From NCBI GenBank assembly GCA_045577925.1, contig JAZNJH010000023.1, positions 1-22,831 on the forward strand: 22,831 nt of DNA, written 5' to 3'. How positions within the stretch are numbered: the stretch's first letter is position 1; each line of letters opens with the position of its first letter. The DNA comes from UBA4717 sp045577925 (GTDB lineage Bacteria > Bacillota > Clostridia > Oscillospirales > CAG-272). Under the pieces are notes generated by a model. It did no database searches and had not been told where the DNA came from. It saw only the letters and a list, made by a program, of their open reading frames with translations. The position numbers were made by a program, and so were the translations under genes. Positions 14,398 to 21,916 of the stretch are shown piece after piece.

Positions 14398-16245
14398 CTA
14401 TTTTAGCAAATTATATATTTCTCTTGCAACGCTTGGCGCATCAAGAGAGAGCTTTTCTAAAAGCTGTTCTCTGCTGCCGTGAGCGACGAAATCGTTGTCT
14501 ATTGCACGTATAAAGCATTTTTGTGAAAAGCCGTTTTCGCTAAGCATAGAGGTTATTTTTTCTCCTGCCGAGCCTGCTTTGATGCCTTCTTCGAGAACAT
14601 AAACAAGCTTAGCACCATCAGTTAGGGCGATGATCTTTTCCTTGTTTAGCGGGAACACCTCAACAAGCTTTATTATTCTTGTGTGAATATTGAGCTTTTC
14701 AAGCATAAGTGCGGCATAGTATGCATTATCGGTGATGCGGCCGTAGGTTATGATAACTGCATCCGGTTTTCCCCGGCCCATGGCGCAAAGTCCGCCTAAG
14801 TCAACAAAGTTACTTCTGTCATACTTACTTTCACCACCTCTCGGGTAGCGGACAACTGTAAGCGTGTTTAAACTAAGCGCATCGTCTAAGCATTCTCGCA
14901 GCTCACTATATGTTTCGGGCGAAAAAATACGTATGCCCGGTATCGACGAAAAGAGGGAATAATCGAAAATACCCTGATGAGTCGCTCCGTCTGTGCCAAC
15001 TATACCTGCTCTGTCGAGAGCGATTACAAGCGGCAGCTTCTGAAGAGCCGCATCGTGAGATAATTGGTCGTATATTCTCTGCGCAAAGGTGCTGTATACG
15101 GCAAAAACAGGCTTCATTGATGCAAGAGCAAGCCCTGCACTAAACGTAGCGGCGTGTTCCTCGGCTATTGCAGTGTCAAAGAATCTGTCAGGATAAGTGT
15201 TTAAAAACTCGCGCAGTCCCGTGCCGTCTACCATTGCAGCTGTTACCGCACAAATGCGCTTATCCTCCAGCGCAAGCTTGCACATATATTTACCGAATTC
15301 TGATGAAAAGTCGTTTTTTTCGGTGAAGAGAACTCCCTGTGATTTATCAAAAGCAGAGGTTGAGTGATATATTTCAGGGCTTTCCTCAGCAAACGGGTAT
15401 CCCTTGCCTTTTTTCGTTATTATATGTACCACAGTAGGGCGGTTTTTGGTCTTAGCTTCTTTTAGCGCATCCTCGAGCTTTTTTATGTTGTTTCCGTCAA
15501 CGGGACCGATGTAATCGCAGCCGAGGCTTTCAAATATATTATAATTAGTTGTTATGCGCTTTATAAGATCGCGTATGCTTCTTGCAAAATCTACAAGCGA
15601 ATTGCCTATAAACGGTATTTTCGAGCATATCTTACGGATACGGCGTTTGAATGCAAAATACCTTGTACTCGTTCTTATTGTGGAAAGACTGTGGTGCATA
15701 CCGCCGACATTTTTTGATATTGACATTTCATTGTCATTTAAAAGTATGATAAGATTGAGATTGCCGTTTCCGCAGTTATTGAGCGCCTCGTATGCCATAC
15801 CGTTTGTAAATGAGCCGTCGCCTATAACGGCAACAGCCCAGGCGTCATCGCCCTTTATATTCGATGCACATGCAATTCCGAGAGCGGTTGAAATTGAAGT
15901 TCCCGAATGGCCTGAATATACTGTGTCATATTCGCTTTCTGAGGGGTTTGTAAAGCCGGACAGACCGTTAAATTTTCTGAGAGTTGCAAACTCGCTTTTT
16001 CTTCCTGTCAGAAGCTTGTGGGCATAGCATTGGTGAGAAACGTCAAAGATTATTTTATCTTTAGGAGTGTCAAAAACGCGGTGCAGGGCGATGGTTGCTT
16101 CAACCATACCGAGATTAGAGGCAAGATGCCCGCCGTTTTGCGATACCGTATTGATTATTTCTTCTCTGATCTCGGTTGCCAATAGCTTAAGGCTTTCATA
16201 ATCAAGGTCTTTGAAATCTTTTGGAGAGTTTATAGTTTCAAGCAT
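14398..16245 (-). CDS. dxs: 1-deoxy-D-xylulose-5-phosphate synthase
   Basis: A 615-residue thiamine-diphosphate enzyme that joins pyruvate and glyceraldehyde 3-phosphate, the first step of the MEP isoprenoid pathway. Visible motifs are GGHLASNLG (38-46), DVSHQCYAHKLLTGR (68-82), the TPP/Mg motif GDGSFTNG (142-149) with NDNEMSIS (170-177), the catalytic Glu362 in AEEHA, and DRAGIVGTDGATHQG in the second domain. The C-terminal transketolase domain is complete. Length is typical. It has a near-perfect promoter and is followed within 12 nt by the Crp/Fnr-type gene. Other MEP genes are not in the window. Confidence 0.97.
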   Translation of the reverse strand: MLETINSPKDFKDLDYESLKLLATEIREEIINTVSQNGGHLASNLGMVEATIALHRVFDTPKDKIIFDVSHQCYAHKLLTGRKSEFATLRKFNGLSGFTNPSESEYDTVYSGHSGTSISTALGIACASNIKGDDAWAVAVIGDGSFTNGMAYEALNNCGNGNLNLIILLNDNEMSISKNVGGMHHSLSTIRTSTRYFAFKRRIRKICSKIPFIGNSLVDFARSIRDLIKRITTNYNIFESLGCDYIGPVDGNNIKKLEDALKEAKTKNRPTVVHIITKKGKGYPFAEESPEIYHSTSAFDKSQGVLFTEKNDFSSEFGKYMCKLALEDKRICAVTAAMVDGTGLREFLNTYPDRFFDTAIAEEHAATFSAGLALASMKPVFAVYSTFAQRIYDQLSHDAALQKLPLVIALDRAGIVGTDGATHQGIFDYSLFSSIPGIRIFSPETYSELRECLDDALSLNTLTVVRYPRGGESKYDRSNFVDLGGLCAMGRGKPDAVIITYGRITDNAYYAALMLEKLNIHTRIIKLVEVFPLNKEKIIALTDGAKLVYVLEEGIKAGSAGEKITSMLSENGFSQKCFIRAIDNDFVAHGSREQLLEKLSLDAPSVAREIYNLLK

Positions 16246-16289
16246 TTTTAACCTCTGAAGCTGATGTTTTAACTTTCTGTTCAGATATT

Positions 16290-16318
16290 ATTATAAACGT
16301 ACGAGCTGTTTTTGTCAA
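16290..16318 (-). promoter_or_regulatory. Consensus promoter of dxs
   Basis: On the minus strand a TTGACA -35 (16318-16313) and a TATAAT -10 (16295-16290) are exactly 17 nt apart, a full sigma-A consensus. The start of dxs lies about 45 nt downstream. Confidence 0.85.
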
Positions 16319-16364
16319 TTGAGAAAAAATAGACGTAAAGTAAATATAAATGTGCTTGCTGTGA

Positions 16365-16393
16365 TTGACTTTTTAACAAATATGGTATATAAT
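16365..16393 (+). promoter_or_regulatory. Promoter of mscL
   Basis: TTGACT (16365-16370) and TATAAT (16388-16393) are 17 nt apart. The transcript would start near 16400, about 45 nt before the mscL ATG. This excludes an upstream start for mscL. Confidence 0.82.
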
Positions 16394-16444
16394 GTTAAAA
16401 GATCGGAGAAATACCGACATAATATAAAAACGGAGGAAAACATA

Positions 16445-16930
16445 ATGTTCAAGGAATTCAAAAAATTCATTATGAGAGGTAACGTTATCGACCTTGCTGT
16501 CGGTGTTATTATCGGCGGAGCGTTTCAGAAGATCGTAACAAGCCTCGTTAACGACCTTATTATGCCGCTTGTCGGACTTGTAACCGGCGGTGTTAACTTC
16601 AATGACCGTTTTGCTATTCTCAGATTACCTGAAGCAGGACTTCCCGAGGGAGTTACGGTTGATACAATAACTACTCTTGATCTTGCCAAGCAGTATGGCG
16701 TAACAACGTTTAATTACGGCGCGTTTATTACAGCAGTTCTTGATTTTCTTATCATGGCTTTCGTTATCTTCCTTCTCGTTAAGGGAATAAACAAGCTTGC
16801 TGATATGACGAAGAAAAAAGAAGAGGTTGCTCCTGCGGCACCCACAACGAAGAAATGTCCTTATTGCTTAAGCGAAGTACCCCTTGAAGCAACAAAGTGC
16901 GCTCATTGTACAAGCGAACTTGATAAATAA
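16445..16930 (+). CDS. mscL: Large-conductance mechanosensitive channel with C-terminal zinc-ribbon
   Basis: A 161-residue channel that opens under membrane tension to release solutes during hypo-osmotic shock. The N-terminal FKEFKKFIMRGNVIDLAVGVIIG-type helix (2-24, shown here in part) and the first pore helix are typical, and a second membrane helix lies at about 95-113. Instead of the usual short helical bundle the tail ends in a zinc-ribbon-like motif, with Cys138, Cys141, Cys152 and Cys155 in two C-x2-C pairs. I chose the ATG at 16445 because CGGAGGAAAA precedes it and the promoter lies just upstream. The zinc-ribbon is on the cytoplasmic side; its role is unknown. Confidence 0.95.
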   Translation: MFKEFKKFIMRGNVIDLAVGVIIGGAFQKIVTSLVNDLIMPLVGLVTGGVNFNDRFAILRLPEAGLPEGVTVDTITTLDLAKQYGVTTFNYGAFITAVLDFLIMAFVIFLLVKGINKLADMTKKKEEVAPAAPTTKKCPYCLSEVPLEATKCAHCTSELDK

Positions 16931-16969
16931 AAAACATCGCGCTTCATGATTGAAGCGCGATGTTTTTTT
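16929..16969. terminator. Bidirectional terminator after mscL
   Basis: A stem of up to 18 bp (16929-16946 with 16951-16968), with core CATCGCGCTTCA, closes a 4-nt loop and is followed by T-runs on both strands. It separates mscL (+) from the convergent membrane protein gene (-), whose stop is at 16976. Confidence 0.93.
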
Positions 16970-16975
16970 ATGCCT

Positions 16976-17767
16976 TTATTTCTCTTTTGCTACACAAAAA
17001 TTGATAAGTCTCGCGGCACAATAAACTGCACCGATAAGTTCAACTGCGTATATCAAAGGTCTGTCGGTATGGCCGGCACTTAGTATATCGTAGCAGGCGA
17101 GGTTCGGAATAGATGAAACGGCGAGCAGGATAGTACTTGCTGCAGCCGCAGGCGCATAGGGGAGAGTGTTTTTAAATCCGAGTTCTAGTCGTGTTTCTGC
17201 CAGAAGAAAGAGCGAAAATGCTAGTAATGCCGTCTGATGGTACGCGCGGTTCGGACTTGTTATCAGAATGTCCATGTCAAAGTAAATTTCCACAAGTGCG
17301 ACTACGGTGAAAATGATAGGCGTCATTGAAAACAGGGCTTTTGCCCCGGAATTTTGGACCTTTGAGAGATATTTTGACAAATAATAAACCGAAGAAAAAA
17401 TTCCGGAAACGGCGAGCAAAATTTCGGCAGTTGTCAGTTTGGTTTTCGTCATGCCGGAAAAGATTGTGATCATAGAAAAAATCAGGAAAACAAAACCAAA
17501 AGTAATACCGGTGAATTTCGAAAATAAATTATCCTTTGGTATATTTCTGTATAAAAATGACTTTTTGAGAATACACGGGAATATAACGGAAAATATAATA
17601 GCAACGATTACCAAACAGTCAAGGGCTTGGGGGATTACACTGCTCATTGAATATACGCCGAATGATTCTTCTGTATAGAAGAGTGTTATTATAACGCGCA
17701 GCATGGAAAATAACAAAGCGGCGGCGATTATAGAGATTGGGTAAAATTTGTCTGATTTTTTACACAT
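16976..17767 (-). CDS. Uncharacterised polytopic membrane protein
   Basis: A 263-residue protein I do not recognise. About eight hydrophobic helices are visible (roughly 12-30, 48-67, 86-104, 113-131, 147-163, 177-191, 205-220, 238-257), with short loops and no obvious catalytic motif. A cytoplasmic-like basic start (MCKKSDK) and no cleavable signal are seen. AAGGAAGG precedes the ATG. It stands alone between the mscL terminator and the S10 operon promoter region. The balanced coding composition and the good ribosome site support it as a real gene; its function is unknown. Confidence 0.75.
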   Translation of the reverse strand: MCKKSDKFYPISIIAAALLFSMLRVIITLFYTEESFGVYSMSSVIPQALDCLVIVAIIFSVIFPCILKKSFLYRNIPKDNLFSKFTGITFGFVFLIFSMITIFSGMTKTKLTTAEILLAVSGIFSSVYYLSKYLSKVQNSGAKALFSMTPIIFTVVALVEIYFDMDILITSPNRAYHQTALLAFSLFLLAETRLELGFKNTLPYAPAAAASTILLAVSSIPNLACYDILSAGHTDRPLIYAVELIGAVYCAARLINFCVAKEK

Positions 17768-17990
17768 TTTCGATTTTTTCCTTCCTTTTATTATACAGCG
17801 CTGAGTGCAAGGGTATCTTATCTTGGTTGTGAATTAACCTACGTTATTATTTTAACTCTTAAATATGAAAAAATTGCTAACAAATCAAATAAAAGAACAA
17901 AGTAAAAATTATATGGCAATTTGCACAAAAAAACGCTAAAAATTTCGTTAAACTTTTTTGTAATTTTTTCGATTTTTTTTGAAAAAGTTC
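17768..17990. other. AT-rich intergenic region upstream of the S10 operon promoter
   Basis: No gene is seen here. The A- and T-tracts at about 17870-17985, right before the S10 promoter, resemble an UP-element region. I see no convincing promoter for the leftward membrane protein gene. Confidence 0.5.
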
Positions 17991-18019
17991 TTGAAATTCG
18001 GTGAAGTATATGATATAAT
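17991..18019 (+). promoter_or_regulatory. Promoter of the S10 ribosomal protein operon
   Basis: TTGAAA (17991-17996) and TATAAT (18014-18019) are 17 nt apart, with an extended -10 TG at 18011-18012 and A/T tracts upstream. Transcription should start near 18026, giving a leader of about 298 nt before rpsJ. Confidence 0.85.
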
Positions 18020-18025
18020 CATAAG

Positions 18026-18323
18026 GCTTGATGTGCGTTGAAGCGAAAGGTGGCCGTCAAAAAGTGCGGAAAAGTGCGCTTGAGACGGGAAATTTTCGTG
18101 GAGTATGTCCGATATTTAACCGGGCGAATTTGCCGTATACCCAAAGGGTTTCGTGGTTTCAGGGGCTGTCCACTCCAAAGCCTCTTTTTAAGAGAAACCA
18201 AAAGAAACACCCGGAGCGGTGTTACGGAATTGAAGCCCTCGTTTAAAAATCGGCCGGCTACTGGACCTTTCATTTATATTATAGGCACAGCCGGCAGTTG
18301 AAATTTTAAAGGAGGAAAAAACA
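18026..18323 (+). ncRNA. Structured 5' leader of the S10 operon, possible attenuator
   Basis: This ~298-nt untranslated leader is clearly richer in GC than the DNA before it and folds locally. A stem GGGGCT (18162-18167) with AGCCTC (18179-18184) is followed directly by TTTTT (18185-18189), the layout of an intrinsic terminator. GGTTTC (18155-18160) with GAAACC (18194-18199) can enclose it. CTCTT (18182-18186) with AAGAG (18190-18194) is a competing hairpin. Further stems are AACACC/GGTGTT (18206-18223) and GCCGGCT/AGCCGGC (18253-18295), the latter ending 13 nt before the AAAGGAGG site of rpsJ. In Escherichia coli the S10 leader is controlled by L4; whether L4 acts here is not known. Small open frames cross it on both strands but lack ribosome sites. 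Confidence 0.65.
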
Positions 18324-18635
18324 ATGGCAGCTAAGGAAAAAATCAGAGTACGTCTCAAGAGCTATGATCACTCCCTTATCGACCAGGCAGCGAAGAAGAT
18401 CGTTGACGCAGCAAAGAATAACGGCGCTGAAGTATCCGGTCCTGTTCCGCTTCCTACAGAAAAGGAGATCATCACGATACTCCGTGCGGTTCATAAGTAT
18501 AAGGACAGCCGTGAGCAGTTCGAACTCAGAACTCACAAGAGACTCATCGACATCCTCAAGCCGAATCAGAAGGTAGTAGATGCCCTCACTTCGCTTGAAC
18601 TTCCCGCAGGCGTTGAGATAGACATTAAGCTCTGA
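18324..18635 (+). CDS. rpsJ: 30S ribosomal protein S10
   Basis: A 103-residue small-subunit head protein, also a partner of NusB in antitermination. The start MAAKEKIRVRLKSYDHSLID and the segment GPVPLPTEKEIITILR are typical, as is RTHKRLIDI. Length is standard. AAAGGAGG precedes the ATG. It is the first gene of the S10 operon. A 144-nt gap, unusually long for this operon, separates it from rplC. Confidence 0.98.
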   Translation: MAAKEKIRVRLKSYDHSLIDQAAKKIVDAAKNNGAEVSGPVPLPTEKEIITILRAVHKYKDSREQFELRTHKRLIDILKPNQKVVDALTSLELPAGVEIDIKL

Positions 18636-18779
18636 TTCTCGCCGCAAACCCCGTTCTGCAGGGCAGAACAAAAGAAGAAACTCCGCTGCTGTACGATAAG
18701 CGGCAGCGAAGGTCAAGTTGGCGTTACGGCGAAAGCTGAAATTCAAGGCGTCAACCAATAACCTAAAGGAGGAAAATCC
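18636..18779 (+). ncRNA. Structured element between rpsJ and rplC
   Basis: The 144-nt gap holds three successive hairpins: GTTCTGC/GCAGAAC (18653-18669, 3-nt loop), CGCTGCTG/CGGCAGCG (18684-18708, one G-U pair) and GTTGGCG/CGTCAAC (18717-18755, one G-U pair). The last ends about 12 nt before the AAAGGAGG of rplC. No T-run follows any stem, so a terminator is unlikely. The position suggests translational control of rplC-rplD, or an RNA processing site. This is inferred from local pairing only. Confidence 0.55.
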
Positions 18780-19412
18780 ATGAAAAAAGGAATTATCGGA
18801 AAGAAGATCGGTATGACTCAGATCTTCGCAGAAAACGGAAATGTAATCCCTGTAACCGTTATTGAAGCAGGTCCCTGTGTAGTAACACAGAAGAAGACTG
18901 TTCAGAACGATGGCTACGATGCTGTACAGCTTGGCTTCATGCCTATCAAGGCTAAGCATCTTAACAAGCCCGGTCAGGGACATTTCAACAAGGCAGGAGT
19001 TGAATTCAAGAAGCATCTTAAGGAATTCCGTCTTGAAAATGCAGCTGAAATGAACGTAGGCGATGTTGTTGCCGCCGATACCTTCGCCGCAGGCGAAAAG
19101 GTCGATGTAACCGGTACAACAAAGGGACGTGGCTACAGCGGCGTTGTTAAGAGATGGGGCTTTAAGATCAAGCGTATGACTCACGGTGGCGGTCCTATTC
19201 ACCGTAACATCGGTTCGCTTGGAGCAAACTCCACACCTTCAAGAATATTCAAGAACAAGAAGATGCCCGGACAGTACGGTAATGAAACCGTAACCGTTCT
19301 CAATCTCGAAGTAGTAAAAATTGATGCGGAAAAGAATCTTATCGCCGTAAAGGGCGCAGTACCCGGTTCACGCGGTGATATCGTATTCCTCCGTAATTCT
19401 GTTAAAGCATAA
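18780..19412 (+). CDS. rplC: 50S ribosomal protein L3
   Basis: A 210-residue early-assembly protein near the peptidyl transferase centre. MKKGIIGKKIGMTQIFAENG at the start, GTTKGRGYSGVVKRWGF in the middle and MPGQYGNETVTV near the end are family signatures. The conserved Gln in the MPGQYG segment, methylated by PrmB in some bacteria, lies in this region. Length is typical. A strong AAAGGAGG precedes the ATG, and rplD starts 20 nt after it. Confidence 0.98.
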   Translation: MKKGIIGKKIGMTQIFAENGNVIPVTVIEAGPCVVTQKKTVQNDGYDAVQLGFMPIKAKHLNKPGQGHFNKAGVEFKKHLKEFRLENAAEMNVGDVVAADTFAAGEKVDVTGTTKGRGYSGVVKRWGFKIKRMTHGGGPIHRNIGSLGANSTPSRIFKNKKMPGQYGNETVTVLNLEVVKIDAEKNLIAVKGAVPGSRGDIVFLRNSVKA

Positions 19413-19432
19413 TCGGAAGGAGGAAAATCACT

Positions 19433-20056
19433 ATGCCAAATTTAAAGGTTGTAGACATGACCGGTAAGGAAGTTGGCGATATTACGCTTTCCGATACAGT
19501 ATTCGGAGCAGAAATCAACGAAGCTGTACTTCATACCGCAGTTAAGTCTTATCTTGCAAATCAGAGACAGGGTACACAGTCCACTCTCACACGCACCGAG
19601 GTATCGGGCGGCGGAAGAAAGCCCTGGAGACAGAAGGGAACAGGTCGCGCAAGACAGGGTTCCACACGTGCTCCTCAGTGGACACACGGCGGCGTTGCAC
19701 TCGGACCTAAGCCGAGAAGCTACCGTTTCACTCTTAACAAGAAGGTTAAGAGAATTGCAATGCAGAGCGCTCTTTCCTCTAAGGTCGCAGGCAACGATAT
19801 GATCGTTGTAAACGAAATAAAGAACGCTGAATACAAGACAAAGACAATGGCGGCTATGCTTAAGGCTCTCGGCAGCGAAAAGAAGGCTCTCGTAGTTCTT
19901 CCTGCGCTTGACCGTGTAACAGCAAAGAGCGTGGCTAACATACCCGGCGTTAAGACAGCGTATGTAAATACCCTTAACGTATATGACATCCTCAACTGCG
20001 ATAAGTTCATCGTAGCAAAAGAGGCTGCTGAAAAAATCCAGGAGGTGTACGCATAA
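19433..20056 (+). CDS. rplD: 50S ribosomal protein L4
   Basis: A 207-residue protein with a globular domain and a long loop that reaches the exit tunnel. The loop carries GGGRKPWRQKGTGRARQGS (59-77), with the tunnel-lining residues known as macrolide-resistance sites; the motif looks wild-type. In Escherichia coli L4 also represses its own operon, which makes it the first candidate ligand for the leader RNAs described here. Its stop shares one base with the rplW start. Confidence 0.98.
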   Translation: MPNLKVVDMTGKEVGDITLSDTVFGAEINEAVLHTAVKSYLANQRQGTQSTLTRTEVSGGGRKPWRQKGTGRARQGSTRAPQWTHGGVALGPKPRSYRFTLNKKVKRIAMQSALSSKVAGNDMIVVNEIKNAEYKTKTMAAMLKALGSEKKALVVLPALDRVTAKSVANIPGVKTAYVNTLNVYDILNCDKFIVAKEAAEKIQEVYA

Positions 20057-20349
20057 TGAAAACAGTTCACGATATAATCATTAAGCCGATCATCACCGAA
20101 GCCAGCATGAGCATGGCAGCAGAAAAGAGATATGTTTTCAAGGTAATGAAGAACGCAACAAAGCCTGAGATTGCAGATGCAGTTGAAAAGCTTTTCGGCG
20201 TAAAGGTTGCTGATGTTAACACAATCAATATGAAGAAGAAGCCCAAGAGACTCGGTGTACACGCAGGCTACACTTCCGAATGGAAGAAAGCTATCGTTAC
20301 ACTCAAGGCAGATTCAAAGCCTGTTGAGTTCTTCGAGGGTATGATGTAA
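20056..20349 (+). CDS. rplW: 50S ribosomal protein L23
   Basis: A 97-residue protein at the tunnel exit, where trigger factor and SRP dock. DIIIKPIITEASM near the start, the YVFKV strand, the VEKLFGVKV segment and TINMKKKPKRLG are typical. The start overlaps the rplD stop (TAATG), which implies coupled translation. Its length is normal. Confidence 0.97.
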   Translation: MKTVHDIIIKPIITEASMSMAAEKRYVFKVMKNATKPEIADAVEKLFGVKVADVNTINMKKKPKRLGVHAGYTSEWKKAIVTLKADSKPVEFFEGMM

Positions 20350-20366
20350 GGAAGGAGTGATAACAA

Positions 20367-21197
20367 ATGGCAGTAAAGAAGTATAAGCCTACGACAGCTG
20401 CGAGAAGACAAATGACTTCTCCCTCTTTCGATGAGATTACCAAGAGCACTCCCGAAAAGAAACTTACGGTTATCCTCAAGAAGCATTCAGGCCGTAACAG
20501 CTACGGCAAGATCACCGTTCGTCATCAAGGCGGCGGAAACAAGCTTAAGTACAGAATTATCGACTTCAAGCGCAATACAACAGACGCTGCAAAGGTAATC
20601 GGTATTGAATACGACCCTAACAGAACTGCATATATTGCACTCGTTGAATATGAGGACGGTACAAGAAAGTACATTCTTGCACCTCTCGGACTTACAGACG
20701 GTGATGTTGTATACTCCGGTCCTGAAGCAGATATCAAGCCCGGTAACACACTTCCTATCGCTAACATTCCCGTTGGTACCTTCATCCATAACATTGAGCT
20801 TTACCCCGGCAAGGGCGGACAGCTCGTACGTTCTGCAGGAAGTGCGGCACAGCTTATGGCTAAGGAAAACGGAATGGCACAGGTAAGACTTCCCTCCGGC
20901 GAAGTTCGCCTTGTAAGACTTGACTGTAAGGCTACAATCGGTCAGCTTGGTAATATTGAACACGAAATTATCAAGATCGGTAAAGCAGGTAAGAAGCGTC
21001 ACATGGGCATTCGTCCTACTGTACGCGGTTCTGTAATGAACCCCTGCGATCACCCGCACGGTGGTGGTGAAGGTCGTGCTCCTATCGGTCGTCCTTCTCC
21101 TGTTACTCCTTGGGGTAAGCCCGCACTTGGTTATAAGACCAGAAATAAGAAAGCTCGTACTAACAAGTTCATTGTTAAGTCGAGAAACGGCAAGTAA
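20367..21197 (+). CDS. rplB: 50S ribosomal protein L2
   Basis: A 276-residue protein of the peptidyl transferase region and subunit bridge. It begins MAVKKYKPTTAARRQM and contains the GRNSYGKITVRHQGGG segment and the C-terminal MNPCDHPHGGGEGR motif, whose His residues are near the active site. Length is standard. GGAAGGAG precedes the ATG and a 21-nt gap follows before rpsS. Nothing unusual is seen. Confidence 0.98.
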   Translation: MAVKKYKPTTAARRQMTSPSFDEITKSTPEKKLTVILKKHSGRNSYGKITVRHQGGGNKLKYRIIDFKRNTTDAAKVIGIEYDPNRTAYIALVEYEDGTRKYILAPLGLTDGDVVYSGPEADIKPGNTLPIANIPVGTFIHNIELYPGKGGQLVRSAGSAAQLMAKENGMAQVRLPSGEVRLVRLDCKATIGQLGNIEHEIIKIGKAGKKRHMGIRPTVRGSVMNPCDHPHGGGEGRAPIGRPSPVTPWGKPALGYKTRNKKARTNKFIVKSRNGK

Positions 21198-21218
21198 TAG
21201 AGAGGGAGGCAATTATAA

Positions 21219-21500
21219 ATGAGCAGAAGCCTTAAAAAAGGACCGTTCGTTGAAGAAAAGCTGTACAACAGAATCGTTGCCATGAATGAAAAGGGCGAGA
21301 AAAAGGTTCTTAAGACATGGTCGCGTCCTTCGACAATATTCCCTGAATTTGTCGGTCATACAATCGCTGTTTACGACGGCAGAAAGCATGTTCCGGTATA
21401 TATAGAAGAGGATATGGTCGGACATAAGCTCGGCGAATTCGCGCCTACAAGAACGTTCCGCGGACACGCAGGAAGCAAGACTTCAAACAACGGTAAATAA
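21219..21500 (+). CDS. rpsS: 30S ribosomal protein S19
   Basis: A 93-residue protein of the small-subunit head near the A-site tRNA. MSRSLKKGPFVEEKL at the start, TWSRPSTIFPEFVGHTIAVY in the middle, and KLGEFAPTRTFRGHAG near the end define it. GAGGGAGG is a strong ribosome site. The gap of 56 nt to rplV contains the RBS but no further gene. Confidence 0.98.
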   Translation: MSRSLKKGPFVEEKLYNRIVAMNEKGEKKVLKTWSRPSTIFPEFVGHTIAVYDGRKHVPVYIEEDMVGHKLGEFAPTRTFRGHAGSKTSNNGK

Positions 21501-21556
21501 TAAGTGAATTAAAACCTATTTTCATAATCGCTCAGGCGAAAGGAGGCAACGCTTAA

Positions 21557-21892
21557 ATGGAAGCACAGGCAATCCTGAGATATGCGAGAATATCACCACG
21601 TAAGGTGAGCATAGTTCTCGATCTTATCAGAGGCAAGGATGTAGCAACAGCGATGGGTATACTCAAGACCACACACAAGAGCGCATCCGAGTATCTTATA
21701 AAGCTTTTAAACAGCGCAGTAGCAAACGCTGAAAATAATCACAGCATGGACGCAAGCAAGCTCTATGTATCCGAATGTTTCGTATGCCCCGGCCCGACTC
21801 TCAAGAGAATCATGCCGAGAGCAAGAGGTTCGGCTAACAGAATTCTTAAGAGAACGAGCCATGTAACTCTCAAAGTAAAAGAGAGAGACTAA
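21557..21892 (+). CDS. rplV: 50S ribosomal protein L22
   Basis: A 111-residue protein whose long beta-hairpin lines the exit tunnel. ARISPRKVSIVLDLIRGKDV near the start and GPTLKRIMPRARGSANRILK (tunnel hairpin) are the family signatures and appear wild-type. AAAGGAGG precedes the ATG by about 10 nt. Its size is typical, and rpsC follows after 24 nt. Confidence 0.98.
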   Translation: MEAQAILRYARISPRKVSIVLDLIRGKDVATAMGILKTTHKSASEYLIKLLNSAVANAENNHSMDASKLYVSECFVCPGPTLKRIMPRARGSANRILKRTSHVTLKVKERD

Positions 21893-21916
21893 TTCTAAAA
21901 GAAGGAGGTAGTAAGA

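Noticed and set aside
16319..16444. Longer mscL beginning at a TTG
   Set aside because: The extension covers the mscL promoter (16365-16393) and ribosome site, and MscL proteins start at MFKEFKKF.
18028..18301. Open reading frames of 70-87 codons within the S10 leader on both strands
   Set aside because: They begin at GTG/TTG-type codons without a ribosome site, overlap each other, and resemble no protein. The sequence is better explained as structured RNA.
18306..19202. Long minus-strand frame opposite rpsJ and rplC
   Set aside because: It covers two certain ribosomal protein genes and their promoterless opposite strand, and is Cys/Leu-rich in the manner of antisense frames.
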